Source: JBGSIZ01 sp041742255 (GTDB lineage Bacteria > Pseudomonadota > Alphaproteobacteria > Rhodobacterales > Rhodobacteraceae). Taken from it: a DNA stretch of 33,033 nucleotides. The stretch spans positions 1 through 33,033 of the forward strand of contig JBGSIZ010000034.1 of assembly GCA_041742255.1 (NCBI GenBank), given 5' to 3'. A program made the translations under genes and the position numbers. The notes below the pieces were generated by a model. That model saw only the letters and a program-made list of their open reading frames with translations, was not told the origin of the DNA and did not search any database. Each line of letters opens with the position of its first letter. Within the stretch, counting starts at the first letter, position 1. Of the stretch, positions 7,999 to 15,449 are shown one piece after another.

Positions 7999-8727
7999 TC
8001 AACCGCGCCCGACAAACGGCATCTTGGTGGCCATGATCGTCTGAAACAACGTGTTGGCGGACAACGGCAAGGCGGCCATTTGCCAGACGGCCTCGGCCAC
8101 GATCGCGACATCAATAGATGGCGGTTCGGGCTGTCCCTCGACGCGGGCGCGGGCGGCAATCCCGGCCAAAAGATCGGTCATGGCGTTGCCGATATCAATC
8201 TGACCGCAGGCAATATCATGGGCGCGACCGTCCAAGGCCAATTGCCGGGTCAACCCGGTCACTCCGTGTTTGGTGGTGGTATAGGTGGCGGCACCCTCAC
8301 GGGGGGCATGGGCGCTGATCGACCCGTTGTTGATGATGCGGCCCCCGCGTGGGTCCTGTCGGCGCATCTGGCCAAACGCGGCGCGGGCGCACAAGAACAT
8401 CCCCGTCAGGTTCACATTCACGGCCGCCAGCCAATCAGCCACGGCAATCTCGTCGATCATGGCGGCGGGGGTGAAAACCCCGGCATTGTTGAACAATACA
8501 TCCAGATGCGGGGCACGGTCGGCAAACGTGGCAAAGGCGGCATCAACGGCGCCCGGATCGGTCACGTCGCAAGGCAGTACAACGGCCCCCGGACGGCCTT
8601 GGGCGGCATCGTTCAATGCATCCTCACGGCGGGCAATCAGGCCAACCATCCACCCACCGTCCAGAAACCGGTCGGCCACAGCGCGGCCAATCCCGCTTGA
8701 TGCGCCTGTCACGATGATGGTTTTCAT
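7999..8727 (-). CDS. SDR family oxidoreductase
   Basis: A 242-residue classical short-chain dehydrogenase/reductase, NAD(P)-dependent and cytoplasmic. The cofactor motif TGASSGIG is at residues 7-14 and NNAG at 80-83. The catalytic residues are Ser136, Tyr149 and Lys153 (YTTTK), with Asn104 in the expected helix. The start is preceded by AGGAG at eight bases and overlaps the helicase stop by four bases (ATGA), so it is co-translated with it. The substrate is unknown. It is the last gene of the minus-strand block that begins with the quorum-sensing genes, so it could be read through from there. Its stop lies only three bases from the TIGR02186 stop, which is on the opposite strand. Confidence 0.9.
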   Translation of the reverse strand: MKTIIVTGASSGIGRAVADRFLDGGWMVGLIARREDALNDAAQGRPGAVVLPCDVTDPGAVDAAFATFADRAPHLDVLFNNAGVFTPAAMIDEIAVADWLAAVNVNLTGMFLCARAAFGQMRRQDPRGGRIINNGSISAHAPREGAATYTTTKHGVTGLTRQLALDGRAHDIACGQIDIGNAMTDLLAGIAARARVEGQPEPPSIDVAIVAEAVWQMAALPLSANTLFQTIMATKMPFVGRG

Positions 8728-10274
8728 ATTTCGTCGTCTCCTGCGGTCAATTCCAACGGGGGGGCGGGCACAACCAGATCATCGACGGCCAAGGGGGCGG
8801 TCGGGCGGGCCAACCGGTTGCGGACAACCCACCGCAACTGGGTTTCGGCACGAGTGATGGCGACATAGGTCAACCGCTTCCACAACGGTTGTCCGGCCTC
8901 GACACGGCCCATCCGGGCGGCGGCATAGATGTCGGGGGCGAACACCTGCACGGTATCCCACTGGGACCCTTGGGCCTTGTGAATGGTCACAGCGGCCCCG
9001 TGCAGGAACGTGGCGCCCATCCGCGCGGCAAAGGGGATAAAAGGTTCCTCGTCGCCATCCTGTTCGATCTTCACGATGCTGGCCGCACTCACCTGCGGGT
9101 CTTCGGCACCAATCACATGCAACCGGGAAAATCCGGGACGCTTGCCGGGGCCAAGGTAAATCACCTGTGCCCCCTTGATCAGCCCCCTCGCCTCCAGATC
9201 CAGCCGTTTCTTGCGATGCTTGAGGGGCAATTCGATGCCGTCGCAAATCAACGGCTCGCCCTCCAGCAATTCGTCCACCGGGGCACCAAAGGCACCGCGA
9301 AAGGCGTGGATCAACTTGATCCGGGTGGCATTGCGCCACACAAGGCACGGGGACCGGGCCATCAGATCGCTCTCGACCCGTTCGGCCCATACGACACGGT
9401 CATCGCGGGCGGCGGCGTCCGCGACCATGGTTTCAAAGTGGTGAAAATCAACGGCGGGATCAGCCAGCGCGTGGGCCAGATCAAGGATCGGGTTGTCGGC
9501 ATCCTGCCGATGCACGCGGCTCAGGGTCAGAATGGCGGGGGCGGGCAGGCTTTCAAACACCATCTGGCCGCCTTCGCCTTGGACGGGGGGCAACTGGGCG
9601 GGATCGCCAAACAGGATCAGGGTGGGAAAGATTTCCTGCAAATCCTCGAACTGGCGTTTGTCCAGCATGGAACTTTCATCGACAAACCCAATATCCAGCG
9701 GTTCCTCGCGGCGCTTCCATCCGGTGATGAAATCGGACCCGCGCAACCCGGCGGCGGCAAGGGCAGCGGGGACAGAGGTATGGACCTGAAACGACGCCCA
9801 CGCGCGGTCCAACGCGACATCGGTCAACCCCTCGATCACCGGGCGGTCACCTTGGCCGGCCAACCATTCGGCGACACGTTCGTATTGGGGGTCATAGACG
9901 GGGGTATACAGGATGCGGTGAATGGTGGTGGCAGGCACCCCACGGTTGCGCAACACGCTTGCGGCCTTGTTTGTGGGGGCCAACACGGCAAGGGTGCGGC
10001 GGTCCTTGCGGCGCTTGCCCTCCCAATCACCGGACACTAGGTCCACACCGGCCTCGCGCACCGCGCGGGTCAGTTCGGCCAGCAACATGGTCTTGCCAGA
10101 CCCGGCCTTGCCGATAATGGCCATGACAAGCGACGCATCGGACCGGGGGGGCATCAGCAATCCCTCGTCCAGATCAACGCCCGCCCCGCGCAAGGCCCCC
10201 GTCACGGCCTCCCAGGCCTCGGCCTGATCGGTGGACAATGTCAGGGTGGGGGCTGTTTGGGCGGGGGCTGTCAT
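8724..10274 (-). CDS. RecD/Dda-like superfamily 1 DNA helicase
   Basis: A 516-residue ATP-dependent helicase of superfamily 1B. Motif I (Walker A) GKAGSGKT is at 55-62, motif Ia APTNKAA near 99-105, motif II GFVDESSM at 196-203, motif III LFGDPAQLPPV at 221-231 and motif IV LSRVHRQ at 251-257. The C-terminal UvrD_C_2 region has TIHKAQGSQWDTV and the motif VI strand YVAITRAE. It is shorter than RecD2 and lacks an obvious helix-hairpin-helix N-terminal extension, so it is closer to phage-Dda-like stand-alone helicases common in alphaproteobacteria. A role in DNA repair or replication restart is likely but unproven. It sits 52 bases after luxI and overlaps the SDR gene by four bases. Confidence 0.88.
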   Translation of the reverse strand: MTAPAQTAPTLTLSTDQAEAWEAVTGALRGAGVDLDEGLLMPPRSDASLVMAIIGKAGSGKTMLLAELTRAVREAGVDLVSGDWEGKRRKDRRTLAVLAPTNKAASVLRNRGVPATTIHRILYTPVYDPQYERVAEWLAGQGDRPVIEGLTDVALDRAWASFQVHTSVPAALAAAGLRGSDFITGWKRREEPLDIGFVDESSMLDKRQFEDLQEIFPTLILFGDPAQLPPVQGEGGQMVFESLPAPAILTLSRVHRQDADNPILDLAHALADPAVDFHHFETMVADAAARDDRVVWAERVESDLMARSPCLVWRNATRIKLIHAFRGAFGAPVDELLEGEPLICDGIELPLKHRKKRLDLEARGLIKGAQVIYLGPGKRPGFSRLHVIGAEDPQVSAASIVKIEQDGDEEPFIPFAARMGATFLHGAAVTIHKAQGSQWDTVQVFAPDIYAAARMGRVEAGQPLWKRLTYVAITRAETQLRWVVRNRLARPTAPLAVDDLVVPAPPLELTAGDDEI

Positions 10275-10326
10275 GCGCGGGACACTACCCGCACCCCGCC
10301 GGGCGCACCAGATCGAAAGGGCGCAA

Positions 10327-10971
10327 TCAGGCGGGAACAGGCACCATCACCGGGTGCATCGCGGGCGCGTCAAACGATTGGGCGAACCACGCCTCGGACT
10401 GGGCGGGGGTGATCCCGGCGCGGGCCAGAACGGCGGCGCGGTCGTCTGGGTCATAGGCCCACAATCCGGCGCTGATCCGGTCGCGGCCTTCGCCCATGCT
10501 GCCCAGAACGACGGGGGCAGCACCAATCAGGCGATAAATACGGACCATGCGGGCATCAAACACGCCGACAAAATGGGTCAGACCAAACTGGCGCATCAAC
10601 TCGCCACCCCCCGCCATCAGGGCGGCGGCAATCCGTCCCTCGGCACCGGGCGCGAGACAGAACCGGGTGGATTCCCAGATTGCGGGGCTTTGCAACACGG
10701 CATCGGGGGCCAGATCGGCAAAATGATCGGCAATCATCGTGGGCCCGGTGGTGGGCAAAAACCGCATGGACCCGCCGTGGGTGCCATCGGGGCGGTCCCA
10801 GATGACATACAACGGGTTCATCAGGTCATAGGCGTCCTGCTCCCACCCCTTGGCATCCACGGTCACATCCCACCCTTGCCGGACGGCAAATTGCTGGGCG
10901 CGGTCACGGAACATGGTGTCGGCCAGACGGGGATGACGGCACAGATCGGCCGCATAAAGATATCGCAACAT
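10327..10971 (-). CDS. luxI: LuxI family acyl-homoserine-lactone synthase
   Basis: A 214-residue autoinducer synthase that makes N-acyl-homoserine lactone from S-adenosylmethionine and acyl-ACP. The residues conserved across LuxI proteins are present: Arg24, Phe28 and Trp34 in the N-terminal block, Glu44, Asp46 and Asp49 in GWEQDAYD, Arg70 in GSMR, Glu100 and Arg103 in WESTRF. The start at 10971 has GGAGGG seven bases upstream. Reading further upstream would add 61 proline-rich residues from the luxR-luxI gap and is unlikely. It lies 97 bases after luxR on the same strand, a cognate pair by position. The acyl chain cannot be read from sequence. An 18-bp inverted repeat in the gap is a candidate LuxR site or attenuator. 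Confidence 0.93.
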   Translation of the reverse strand: MLRYLYAADLCRHPRLADTMFRDRAQQFAVRQGWDVTVDAKGWEQDAYDLMNPLYVIWDRPDGTHGGSMRFLPTTGPTMIADHFADLAPDAVLQSPAIWESTRFCLAPGAEGRIAAALMAGGGELMRQFGLTHFVGVFDARMVRIYRLIGAAPVVLGSMGEGRDRISAGLWAYDPDDRAAVLARAGITPAQSEAWFAQSFDAPAMHPVMVPVPA

Positions 10972-11028
10972 TTGGGTGCCCTCCGGGATGTGTGATCCAT
11001 GGGGGAACGGTGCCCGGTGCGGGTTAAA

Positions 11029-11046
11029 ACGGTGCGGCGGCACCGT
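11029..11046. promoter_or_regulatory. 18-bp inverted repeat in the luxR-luxI gap
   Basis: ACGGTGCGGCGGCACCGT (plus strand) has perfect 7-bp arms around a 4-base centre. It lies 22 bases after the luxR stop and 57 bases before the luxI start. On the minus strand the dyad is followed by TTTAA and so resembles a weak intrinsic terminator. By size and place it could also be a LuxR-binding lux box. CGGTGC occurs twice more nearby, at 11008-11013 and 11015-11020. Confidence 0.5.
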
Positions 11047-11068
11047 GACGGGGGCGGTTACAGATTGG

Positions 11069-11860
11069 TTAACCGCGGGCGGCGGTGACCGGGGCGATGG
11101 GCACACGGCCCGGCCAATCGCCGGGGGCGGCGCGGGCGGCACCACCCACCACAATCAACCCTTCGGTCAAGGCGCGGGCGACAGCATGGGTGGTGTTCGC
11201 AGCCCCCAGCTTGAACCGGGCGCTCTCGATATAGGCGCGCAAGGTATGCTCGGAAATATCCAGCATATCGGCGACCTGCCCCCGGCCATACCCCATCGCC
11301 AGATAGGTCAAGGCGTCGATCTCGCGGGGGGATAACGGCTTGGCGGGTTCGGGCTGGCGATTGGCGGCAAGGGTCAGGGCCTTGTGGTTGAAATAATGGG
11401 CGATCAGGATCAGATCGCGCTGGTTGGCCTCGGCAAAGGCGGCCCATTCGGCATCGGCGCAGTTATGGGACACGGTAAACAGGGCAAACTGTCCGGCGGG
11501 GCCACGGATCGGGATGGAATACCCCTGATTGCCGACGCCAAAACTGACGGCTTCGCGCTGAAACGCGCGGGCGGCCTTGGACGACCAATCCAACCGCTTC
11601 CAATCGACCGGGTGAAACCGCTGGAAACAGCCGATGACGACAGGATCAATGCGCAGATACTCGCGGTCAACGTAATGCTGCACCCACGCGGGGGCATAGG
11701 TGCCGCAGCCGTATTGCTCGCCATCCGCGCTCACCCAATGGTAAACGATGTGATCCACGGCATAGAAATCGCGCAAGGCGACGATGACGGCCTGCAAATG
11801 CTCAAGCGCTGTGGCGGTCTCGAGCTGCGAAAGCAAAGCGTCCAAATAAAGTCGTGTCAC
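11069..11860 (-). CDS. luxR: LuxR family autoinducer-responsive transcriptional regulator
   Basis: A 263-residue regulator with an N-terminal autoinducer-binding domain (about 15-160) and a C-terminal LuxR helix-turn-helix (about 175-235). Signal-pocket residues are visible: Trp59 and Tyr63, Asp72-Pro73, Trp87 and the glycine in GVGNQG. The DNA-binding part reads LSPREIDALTYLAMG, then VADMLDISEHTLRAY. I chose the GTG at 11860, giving MTRLYLDALLSQLE, which matches the short N-terminus I recall for roseobacter relatives. A TTG at 11887 is the alternative. No Shine-Dalgarno lies close to the GTG. The first 59 bases overlap the preceding small gene in another frame, so translation is probably coupled. 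It is followed by luxI. Confidence 0.92.
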   Translation of the reverse strand: MTRLYLDALLSQLETATALEHLQAVIVALRDFYAVDHIVYHWVSADGEQYGCGTYAPAWVQHYVDREYLRIDPVVIGCFQRFHPVDWKRLDWSSKAARAFQREAVSFGVGNQGYSIPIRGPAGQFALFTVSHNCADAEWAAFAEANQRDLILIAHYFNHKALTLAANRQPEPAKPLSPREIDALTYLAMGYGRGQVADMLDISEHTLRAYIESARFKLGAANTTHAVARALTEGLIVVGGAARAAPGDWPGRVPIAPVTAARG

Positions 11861-12017
11861 CGATATTCGCCATAGGCGCCCCCTCAAGGGTCATCCCGAT
11901 CTCGGCTTTCGCGACGGTCGTCGCCTCGTCCAACTTGCCCGCCAGTTCCGGCAGGCCGTTCAAATCGGCAAAGGCACGCAGGTCGGCCAGAACGTCGATG
12001 ATCCACTTGTTTCCCAT
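11802..12017 (-). CDS. Small conserved protein upstream of luxR
   Basis: A 71-residue soluble protein of unknown function beginning MGNKWIIDVLADLRAFA. The N-terminal 40 residues look like two amphipathic helices (VLADLRAFADLNGLPELAGKLDEA). The last 20 or so lie in DNA that also encodes the luxR N-terminus. The ATG at 12017 has GAGAGG six bases upstream, and an in-frame TTG at 12035 is less likely. I recall similar short proteins next to luxR in other Rhodobacterales, but cannot verify that here. The strong ribosome site in front of it and the weak one in front of luxR suggest that translating this frame delivers ribosomes to luxR. The protein itself may or may not matter. Confidence 0.75.
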   Translation of the reverse strand: MGNKWIIDVLADLRAFADLNGLPELAGKLDEATTVAKAEIGMTLEGAPMANIGDTTLFGRFAFAARDRHSA

Positions 12018-12037
12018 GGGCAGCCTCTCGGTCAAAG

Positions 12038-12084
12038 GTTAACGAAGTCTTAACAACCTATGGTAGCATGGCGGGGTTAACGAA
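12038..12084. repeat. Direct repeat GGTTAACGAA, two copies
   Basis: The 10-mer GGTTAACGAA occurs at 12038-12047 and again at 12075-12084, 37 bp apart, in the leader of the quorum-sensing block. The first copy is part of the CtrA-type box. The second continues AAATATTCG and carries only one TTAA half-site. Confidence 0.6.
12039..12054. promoter_or_regulatory. Perfect CtrA-type box (TTAA-N7-TTAAC)
   Basis: TTAACGAAGTCTTAAC matches the full two-half-site CtrA consensus TTAA-N7-TTAA. It lies 22 bases upstream of the small gene that precedes luxR. CtrA is the response regulator that in Rhodobacterales controls motility, gene transfer agents and parts of quorum sensing. The match is seen directly. 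Binding is inferred, and chance is possible, though TTAA is rare in DNA this GC-rich. Confidence 0.6.
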
Positions 12085-12101
12085 AATATTCGCAACTTCT
12101 G

Positions 12102-12124
12102 CCCCCCCCGAAATGGGGAGGGGG
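12102..12124 (-). terminator. G/C-tract hairpin downstream of ccr
   Basis: Eight C at 12102-12109 face GGGG, A, GGGGG at 12115-12124 across the loop GAAAT, giving an 8-bp stem with one bulge. It lies between the ccr stop and the quorum-sensing leader. There is no T run on the minus strand, so it is at best a Rho-assisted or pausing structure. A second, mutually exclusive stem (GGGGG at 12120-12124 with CCCCC at 12135-12139) is also possible. Confidence 0.4.
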
Positions 12125-12178
12125 CGTTGGGCAACCCCCTGACAAACCATCGGCGGTCGGGTCGGGCACGCCAAACGG

Positions 12179-13468
12179 TCACTGACGCGATCCGGCGACA
12201 ACATCCTCGAACGTGCGCAACCCGGTGATGGGGGCCTGCACCAGAACGGCCATATTGCCGGGCTTGTGTTCATTGCGGCGCATCTTGGTATGGGCGGCCG
12301 GGATTTCGGGCCACCCGAAAACCTCGGACATGCAGGGGTCCAGACGGCGCTCGACCATCAACTGGTTGGCTTGGCTGGCTTGCTTGAGGTTGGCAAAGTG
12401 GCTGCCCTGAACGCGCTTCTGGTGCATCCACAAATACCGGGCATCCATGGTCAGGTTATACCCGGTGGTGCCGGCACAAATGACCACCATCCCGCCGCGC
12501 TTGACAACAAACACGGACACCGGGAACGTGGCCTCGCCGGGGTGTTCAAACACCATATCCACGTTGTTGCCCTTGCCGGTGATGTCCCAGATGGCCTTGC
12601 CAAACTTGCGGACGTCGTTGAACCATTCCTTGTATTCGGGGGTGTTGACGGTGGGCATCTGGCCCCAACACTTGAAATCGTTGCGGTTGATGACACCTTT
12701 GGCCCCCAACGACATGACAAACTCGCGCTTGCTCTCGTCGCTGATGACGCCAATGGCATTGGCGCCTGCGGTGTTGATCAACTGAATGGCATAAGACCCC
12801 AACCCACCTGAGGCGCCCCAAACCAGCACATTCATGCCGGGCTTCAACTCATGGGGTTCATGGCCAAACAACATGCGATAGGCGGTGGCGAGGGTCAGGG
12901 TATAACAGGCACTTTCTTCCCACGTCAGATGCTTGGGGCGGTGCATCAACTGTTGGGACTGAACGCAGGTAAACTGGGCAAACGACCCATCCGGGGTTTC
13001 ATAGCCCCAGATGCGCTGGCTGGGGGAAAACATCGGATCACCGCCGTTACAGTGTTCGTCGTCGCCGTCATCCTGATTGCAATGAATGACGACCTCGTCG
13101 CCGACCTTCCAGCGTTTCACCTTGTCGCCCACGGCCCAGACGACCCCGGCGGCATCGGACCCGGCAATGTGATACTCGGCGCCATGCACATCAAACGGTG
13201 AAATCGGGATACCAAGGCCAGCCCACACACCGTTGTAATTGACGCCTGCGGCCATCACCATCACCAGCACTTCGTCGCTGGCGGGCTTCGGGCAATCGAC
13301 CACCTCAATCTGAAACGCCTGTTCGGGTTCGCCGTGGCGGTCGCGGCGAATGGCCCAAGCATACATCTGTGCGGGAACATGGCCCAAGGGGGGAATTTCA
13401 CCGACCTCATACAGGTCTTTGTGCGGGGCGGCATAAGGGGCCGCGGGGGTAATCCGGTCAAGGGCCAT
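12179..13468 (-). CDS. ccrA: Crotonyl-CoA carboxylase/reductase
   Basis: A 429-residue cytoplasmic medium-chain dehydrogenase/reductase that reductively carboxylates crotonyl-CoA with NADPH and CO2 to (2S)-ethylmalonyl-CoA. This is the defining step of the ethylmalonyl-CoA pathway. The sequence shows an N-terminal GroES-like domain, the Ccr-specific insert with HCNQDDGDDEHCNGGDPMF, then a nucleotide-binding domain with VLVWGASGGLGSYAIQL. The FEHPGEATFPVSVFVVKRGG segment is typical of Ccr. Length matches the usual 425-450 residues. The start at 13468 has GGAG seven bases upstream. An in-frame ATG at 13507 adds only an arginine-rich leader. A predicted promoter and a large inverted repeat sit directly upstream. 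The next pathway enzyme shown here, Ecm, is at 15526 on the other strand. Confidence 0.96.
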   Translation of the reverse strand: MALDRITPAAPYAAPHKDLYEVGEIPPLGHVPAQMYAWAIRRDRHGEPEQAFQIEVVDCPKPASDEVLVMVMAAGVNYNGVWAGLGIPISPFDVHGAEYHIAGSDAAGVVWAVGDKVKRWKVGDEVVIHCNQDDGDDEHCNGGDPMFSPSQRIWGYETPDGSFAQFTCVQSQQLMHRPKHLTWEESACYTLTLATAYRMLFGHEPHELKPGMNVLVWGASGGLGSYAIQLINTAGANAIGVISDESKREFVMSLGAKGVINRNDFKCWGQMPTVNTPEYKEWFNDVRKFGKAIWDITGKGNNVDMVFEHPGEATFPVSVFVVKRGGMVVICAGTTGYNLTMDARYLWMHQKRVQGSHFANLKQASQANQLMVERRLDPCMSEVFGWPEIPAAHTKMRRNEHKPGNMAVLVQAPITGLRTFEDVVAGSRQ

Positions 13469-13531
13469 AGGGGTCTCCATCGCGCTACATCCACATCTTC
13501 GCCGCACCGCAGAATCGGCCGACGTTACCTT

Positions 13532-13560
13532 TGGATAAGTCTGGAGACGAAAGATTGCAA
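13532..13560 (-). promoter_or_regulatory. Predicted ccr promoter
   Basis: On the minus strand TTGCAA (13555-13560) and TATCCA (13532-13537) are separated by exactly 17 bases, a plausible sigma-70 pair with imperfect hexamers. The ccr start follows 63 bases later. The weak boxes fit a promoter that needs an activator. Confidence 0.45.
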
Positions 13561-13562
13561 CC

Positions 13563-13600
13563 TTGCGGCGGACATTTTTGAAATTTTATGTCCGCCGCAA
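13563..13600. promoter_or_regulatory. 38-bp inverted repeat next to the ccr promoter
   Basis: TTGCGGCGGACAT at 13563-13575 and ATGTCCGCCGCAA at 13588-13600 are perfect 13-bp arms around the AT-rich centre TTTTGAAATTTT. The repeat ends two bases from the predicted ccr -35 and 12 bases after the stop of the upstream lipoprotein gene. As DNA it is well placed as an activator site centred near -55. As RNA it could end the lipoprotein transcript, but no T run follows on the minus strand. Confidence 0.65.
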
Positions 13601-13612
13601 CGCAGCGATGCA

Positions 13613-13966
13613 TCAGCGGATCGTATAGGTGCCGACCTGACAGACGTTGATGTTGTTCTCGATCAGGCTGGAGCCGTCCGAGAACACGATCTTGAAGTCG
13701 AAATTGCAGTAGCCGCTGCCATCATTGAAATTGATGTTGACGGAACTGCCCGACGGCAACACGTCATTGCCCAGAATGTCTTCTTCCCACGAACTGGTGC
13801 CGACGTTGGACCCGAAAAACCGGAAAATCGTCCGGCCGGTCTGGTTCACAATCAAAACATTGCGGTTCTGTGCGCTCGTCACCGTGGTTGTTGTCGTCTC
13901 GACGCAGCCACTCAATGTAAGACCCACCGCAGCAGCCGCCAAAATCGTCTTGAAACTAAAGGACAT
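13613..13966 (-). CDS. Small secreted lipoprotein, unknown function
   Basis: A 117-residue protein beginning MSFSFKTILAAAAVGLTLSGC, a lipoprotein signal peptide with the lipobox LSGC and Cys21 as the modified residue. After a threonine-rich linker comes a beta-rich domain of about 90 residues with two cysteines in the C-terminal half (GYCNFDF and NVCQVGTY) that could form a disulfide. I do not recognise a functional family, though similar short proteins with an N-x-T-G start and a D-x-L start-of-loop pattern occur in roseobacters. The start at 13966 has AAGGAG seven bases upstream. A TACAAT box about 25-30 bases before the start may be its -10 element. Confidence 0.8.
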   Translation of the reverse strand: MSFSFKTILAAAAVGLTLSGCVETTTTTVTSAQNRNVLIVNQTGRTIFRFFGSNVGTSSWEEDILGNDVLPSGSSVNINFNDGSGYCNFDFKIVFSDGSSLIENNINVCQVGTYTIR

Positions 13967-14048
13967 AACCCTTCTCCTTTCCCCATCACCCGAAATTGTA
14001 GTGACAGCAAAGTTTAGAAAACACGGAACGATTCGGGGCAAGGAAGAA

Positions 14049-15389
14049 TTAGAAATAATGTTCGATCGATGCAGCATAGTAGGCCAGCACGTCGCGGGCC
14101 TGCGGGTTCACCGCACCGTCCCGCGTCACCAACCCGCGCGCGCGCAGTAGGGCCAAGGCATCCGTCACAACCCGGTCGGGGCCGCGCCGGGGCACGATCA
14201 TGCCGCGCCCGCTCAACTGGTCCAGTGCGGCGCGCACGACGTCGGTCAGGGCTGGCGTATCGGTGACGCCCTCCAACAAAAACCGGGCCACCAACGGCAC
14301 GGGCAATACGGGGACCACGGCGCGGATGCGGGCCATCAACTCGGCGGCGACAGCCTCGGTCGGGTCACCGTCCCGGCCCGCGACAAAGGCCTGCAATTCC
14401 AACGGTCGGCCAAACCCTACGGACGCCGTGCCAAACCCTTTGAACCGGAACGTCACGCGCTGCCACGCATGGCCGGCCAATCCGGCCAGAACGGTGAACA
14501 ACGGCGGGCGGAACCGGCGCACGCCTGTCTTGTCGGCCTTGATCAGAAATCGATCCTCCAGCACGCGGTCGTAATTCAGCGCGACGGGCACGAAAATCAC
14601 ATCGCGGGCGCCGGGGCCACGGTCGGCCACGATATAATTGAGCAACCCCATGCGCGGCTCCCCCATCCGGCCCGTCAGGCTCAGCCCGCCTTCGGGGAAC
14701 ATCGCTTGCGTCACGCCGCCTTCGGTGGCCATCTGGACATACCGGGCCAGCACCTTGCGATACAGGGCACCGCGGGACTTGCGGCGGATGAAATACGCCC
14801 CCATCGCACGGATCACCACGGACAATGGCCAGATGCGGGCCCATTCGCCCACGGCATAGGACAACGCGCCCGCCCGCGACACCAGATAGGTCACCAACAC
14901 ATAATCCATGTTGCTGCGGTGGTTCATCACGAACACCACGGCGGCGTTGGGGTCGATCCGTTCCAGCGCCTCGCGGTCAAACGCGCCCAGCCGGACCCGG
15001 TATAACGACCGGGACAGCCACCGGGCAAACCGTGTGCCAAACGTGAAATAGGCGGTCGCGGAAAACGACGGGACAATCTCGCGGGCATACCGCTGGGCCA
15101 TCTGAAACGCGACATTCTCGGGCACGCCGGTCTCGCGGGCTTCGTCCACCACGGCCCTTGTCACCTCGGGGTCATAGCTCAGGCGCTGGATCATGTCGTA
15201 TCGGCGCGCCAGCTTGAACGGCTCAATCGGGCGGGCCAGACGGGTGTTCAACCGGGCCACCAGCCTCTCGGCGCGCTTGCGGAAAAACCACCGGACGGAC
15301 GGAAACAGGAAATGCGATGCAAACGTGACCGCCGCGAACAGCACAATGAGGATCAACAGCCATATCGGCACGGCGACGGTTTGGGTCAT
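14049..15389 (-). CDS. PlsB-like glycerol-3-phosphate 1-O-acyltransferase
   Basis: A 446-residue membrane-associated acyltransferase that would put the first acyl chain on glycerol-3-phosphate. One N-terminal membrane span (residues 7-29) is followed by the acyltransferase blocks: NHRSNMDYVL with the HX4D catalytic pair His157 and Asp162, AYFIRRKS near 198-205, FPEGGLSLTGR at 231-241 and FVPVALNYDRVLE further on. The blocks and their spacing match the PlsB class rather than PlsC. The protein is much shorter than E. coli PlsB (about 800 residues), which is normal for this alphaproteobacterial form. The start at 15389 is the first methionine before the membrane span; an upstream ATG at 15440 is less likely. 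It is divergent from ecm. Confidence 0.88.
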   Translation of the reverse strand: MTQTVAVPIWLLILIVLFAAVTFASHFLFPSVRWFFRKRAERLVARLNTRLARPIEPFKLARRYDMIQRLSYDPEVTRAVVDEARETGVPENVAFQMAQRYAREIVPSFSATAYFTFGTRFARWLSRSLYRVRLGAFDREALERIDPNAAVVFVMNHRSNMDYVLVTYLVSRAGALSYAVGEWARIWPLSVVIRAMGAYFIRRKSRGALYRKVLARYVQMATEGGVTQAMFPEGGLSLTGRMGEPRMGLLNYIVADRGPGARDVIFVPVALNYDRVLEDRFLIKADKTGVRRFRPPLFTVLAGLAGHAWQRVTFRFKGFGTASVGFGRPLELQAFVAGRDGDPTEAVAAELMARIRAVVPVLPVPLVARFLLEGVTDTPALTDVVRAALDQLSGRGMIVPRRGPDRVVTDALALLRARGLVTRDGAVNPQARDVLAYYAASIEHYF

Positions 15390-15449
15390 GGGGCAACCCT
15401 GACAGGGAAAACCGGGGCCGTAAATCCACCCATGCCGCATCGCAGCGAA

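Noticed and set aside
10972..11154. N-terminal extension of LuxI by 61 residues
   Set aside because: The extension is proline-rich, covers the luxR-luxI gap and the end of luxR, and the internal ATG at 10971 has a strong ribosome site. LuxI proteins do not carry such leaders.
12102..12139. G-quadruplex in the ccr downstream region
   Set aside because: Only three runs of three or more G occur together on the plus strand, and they face C runs that favour a hairpin.
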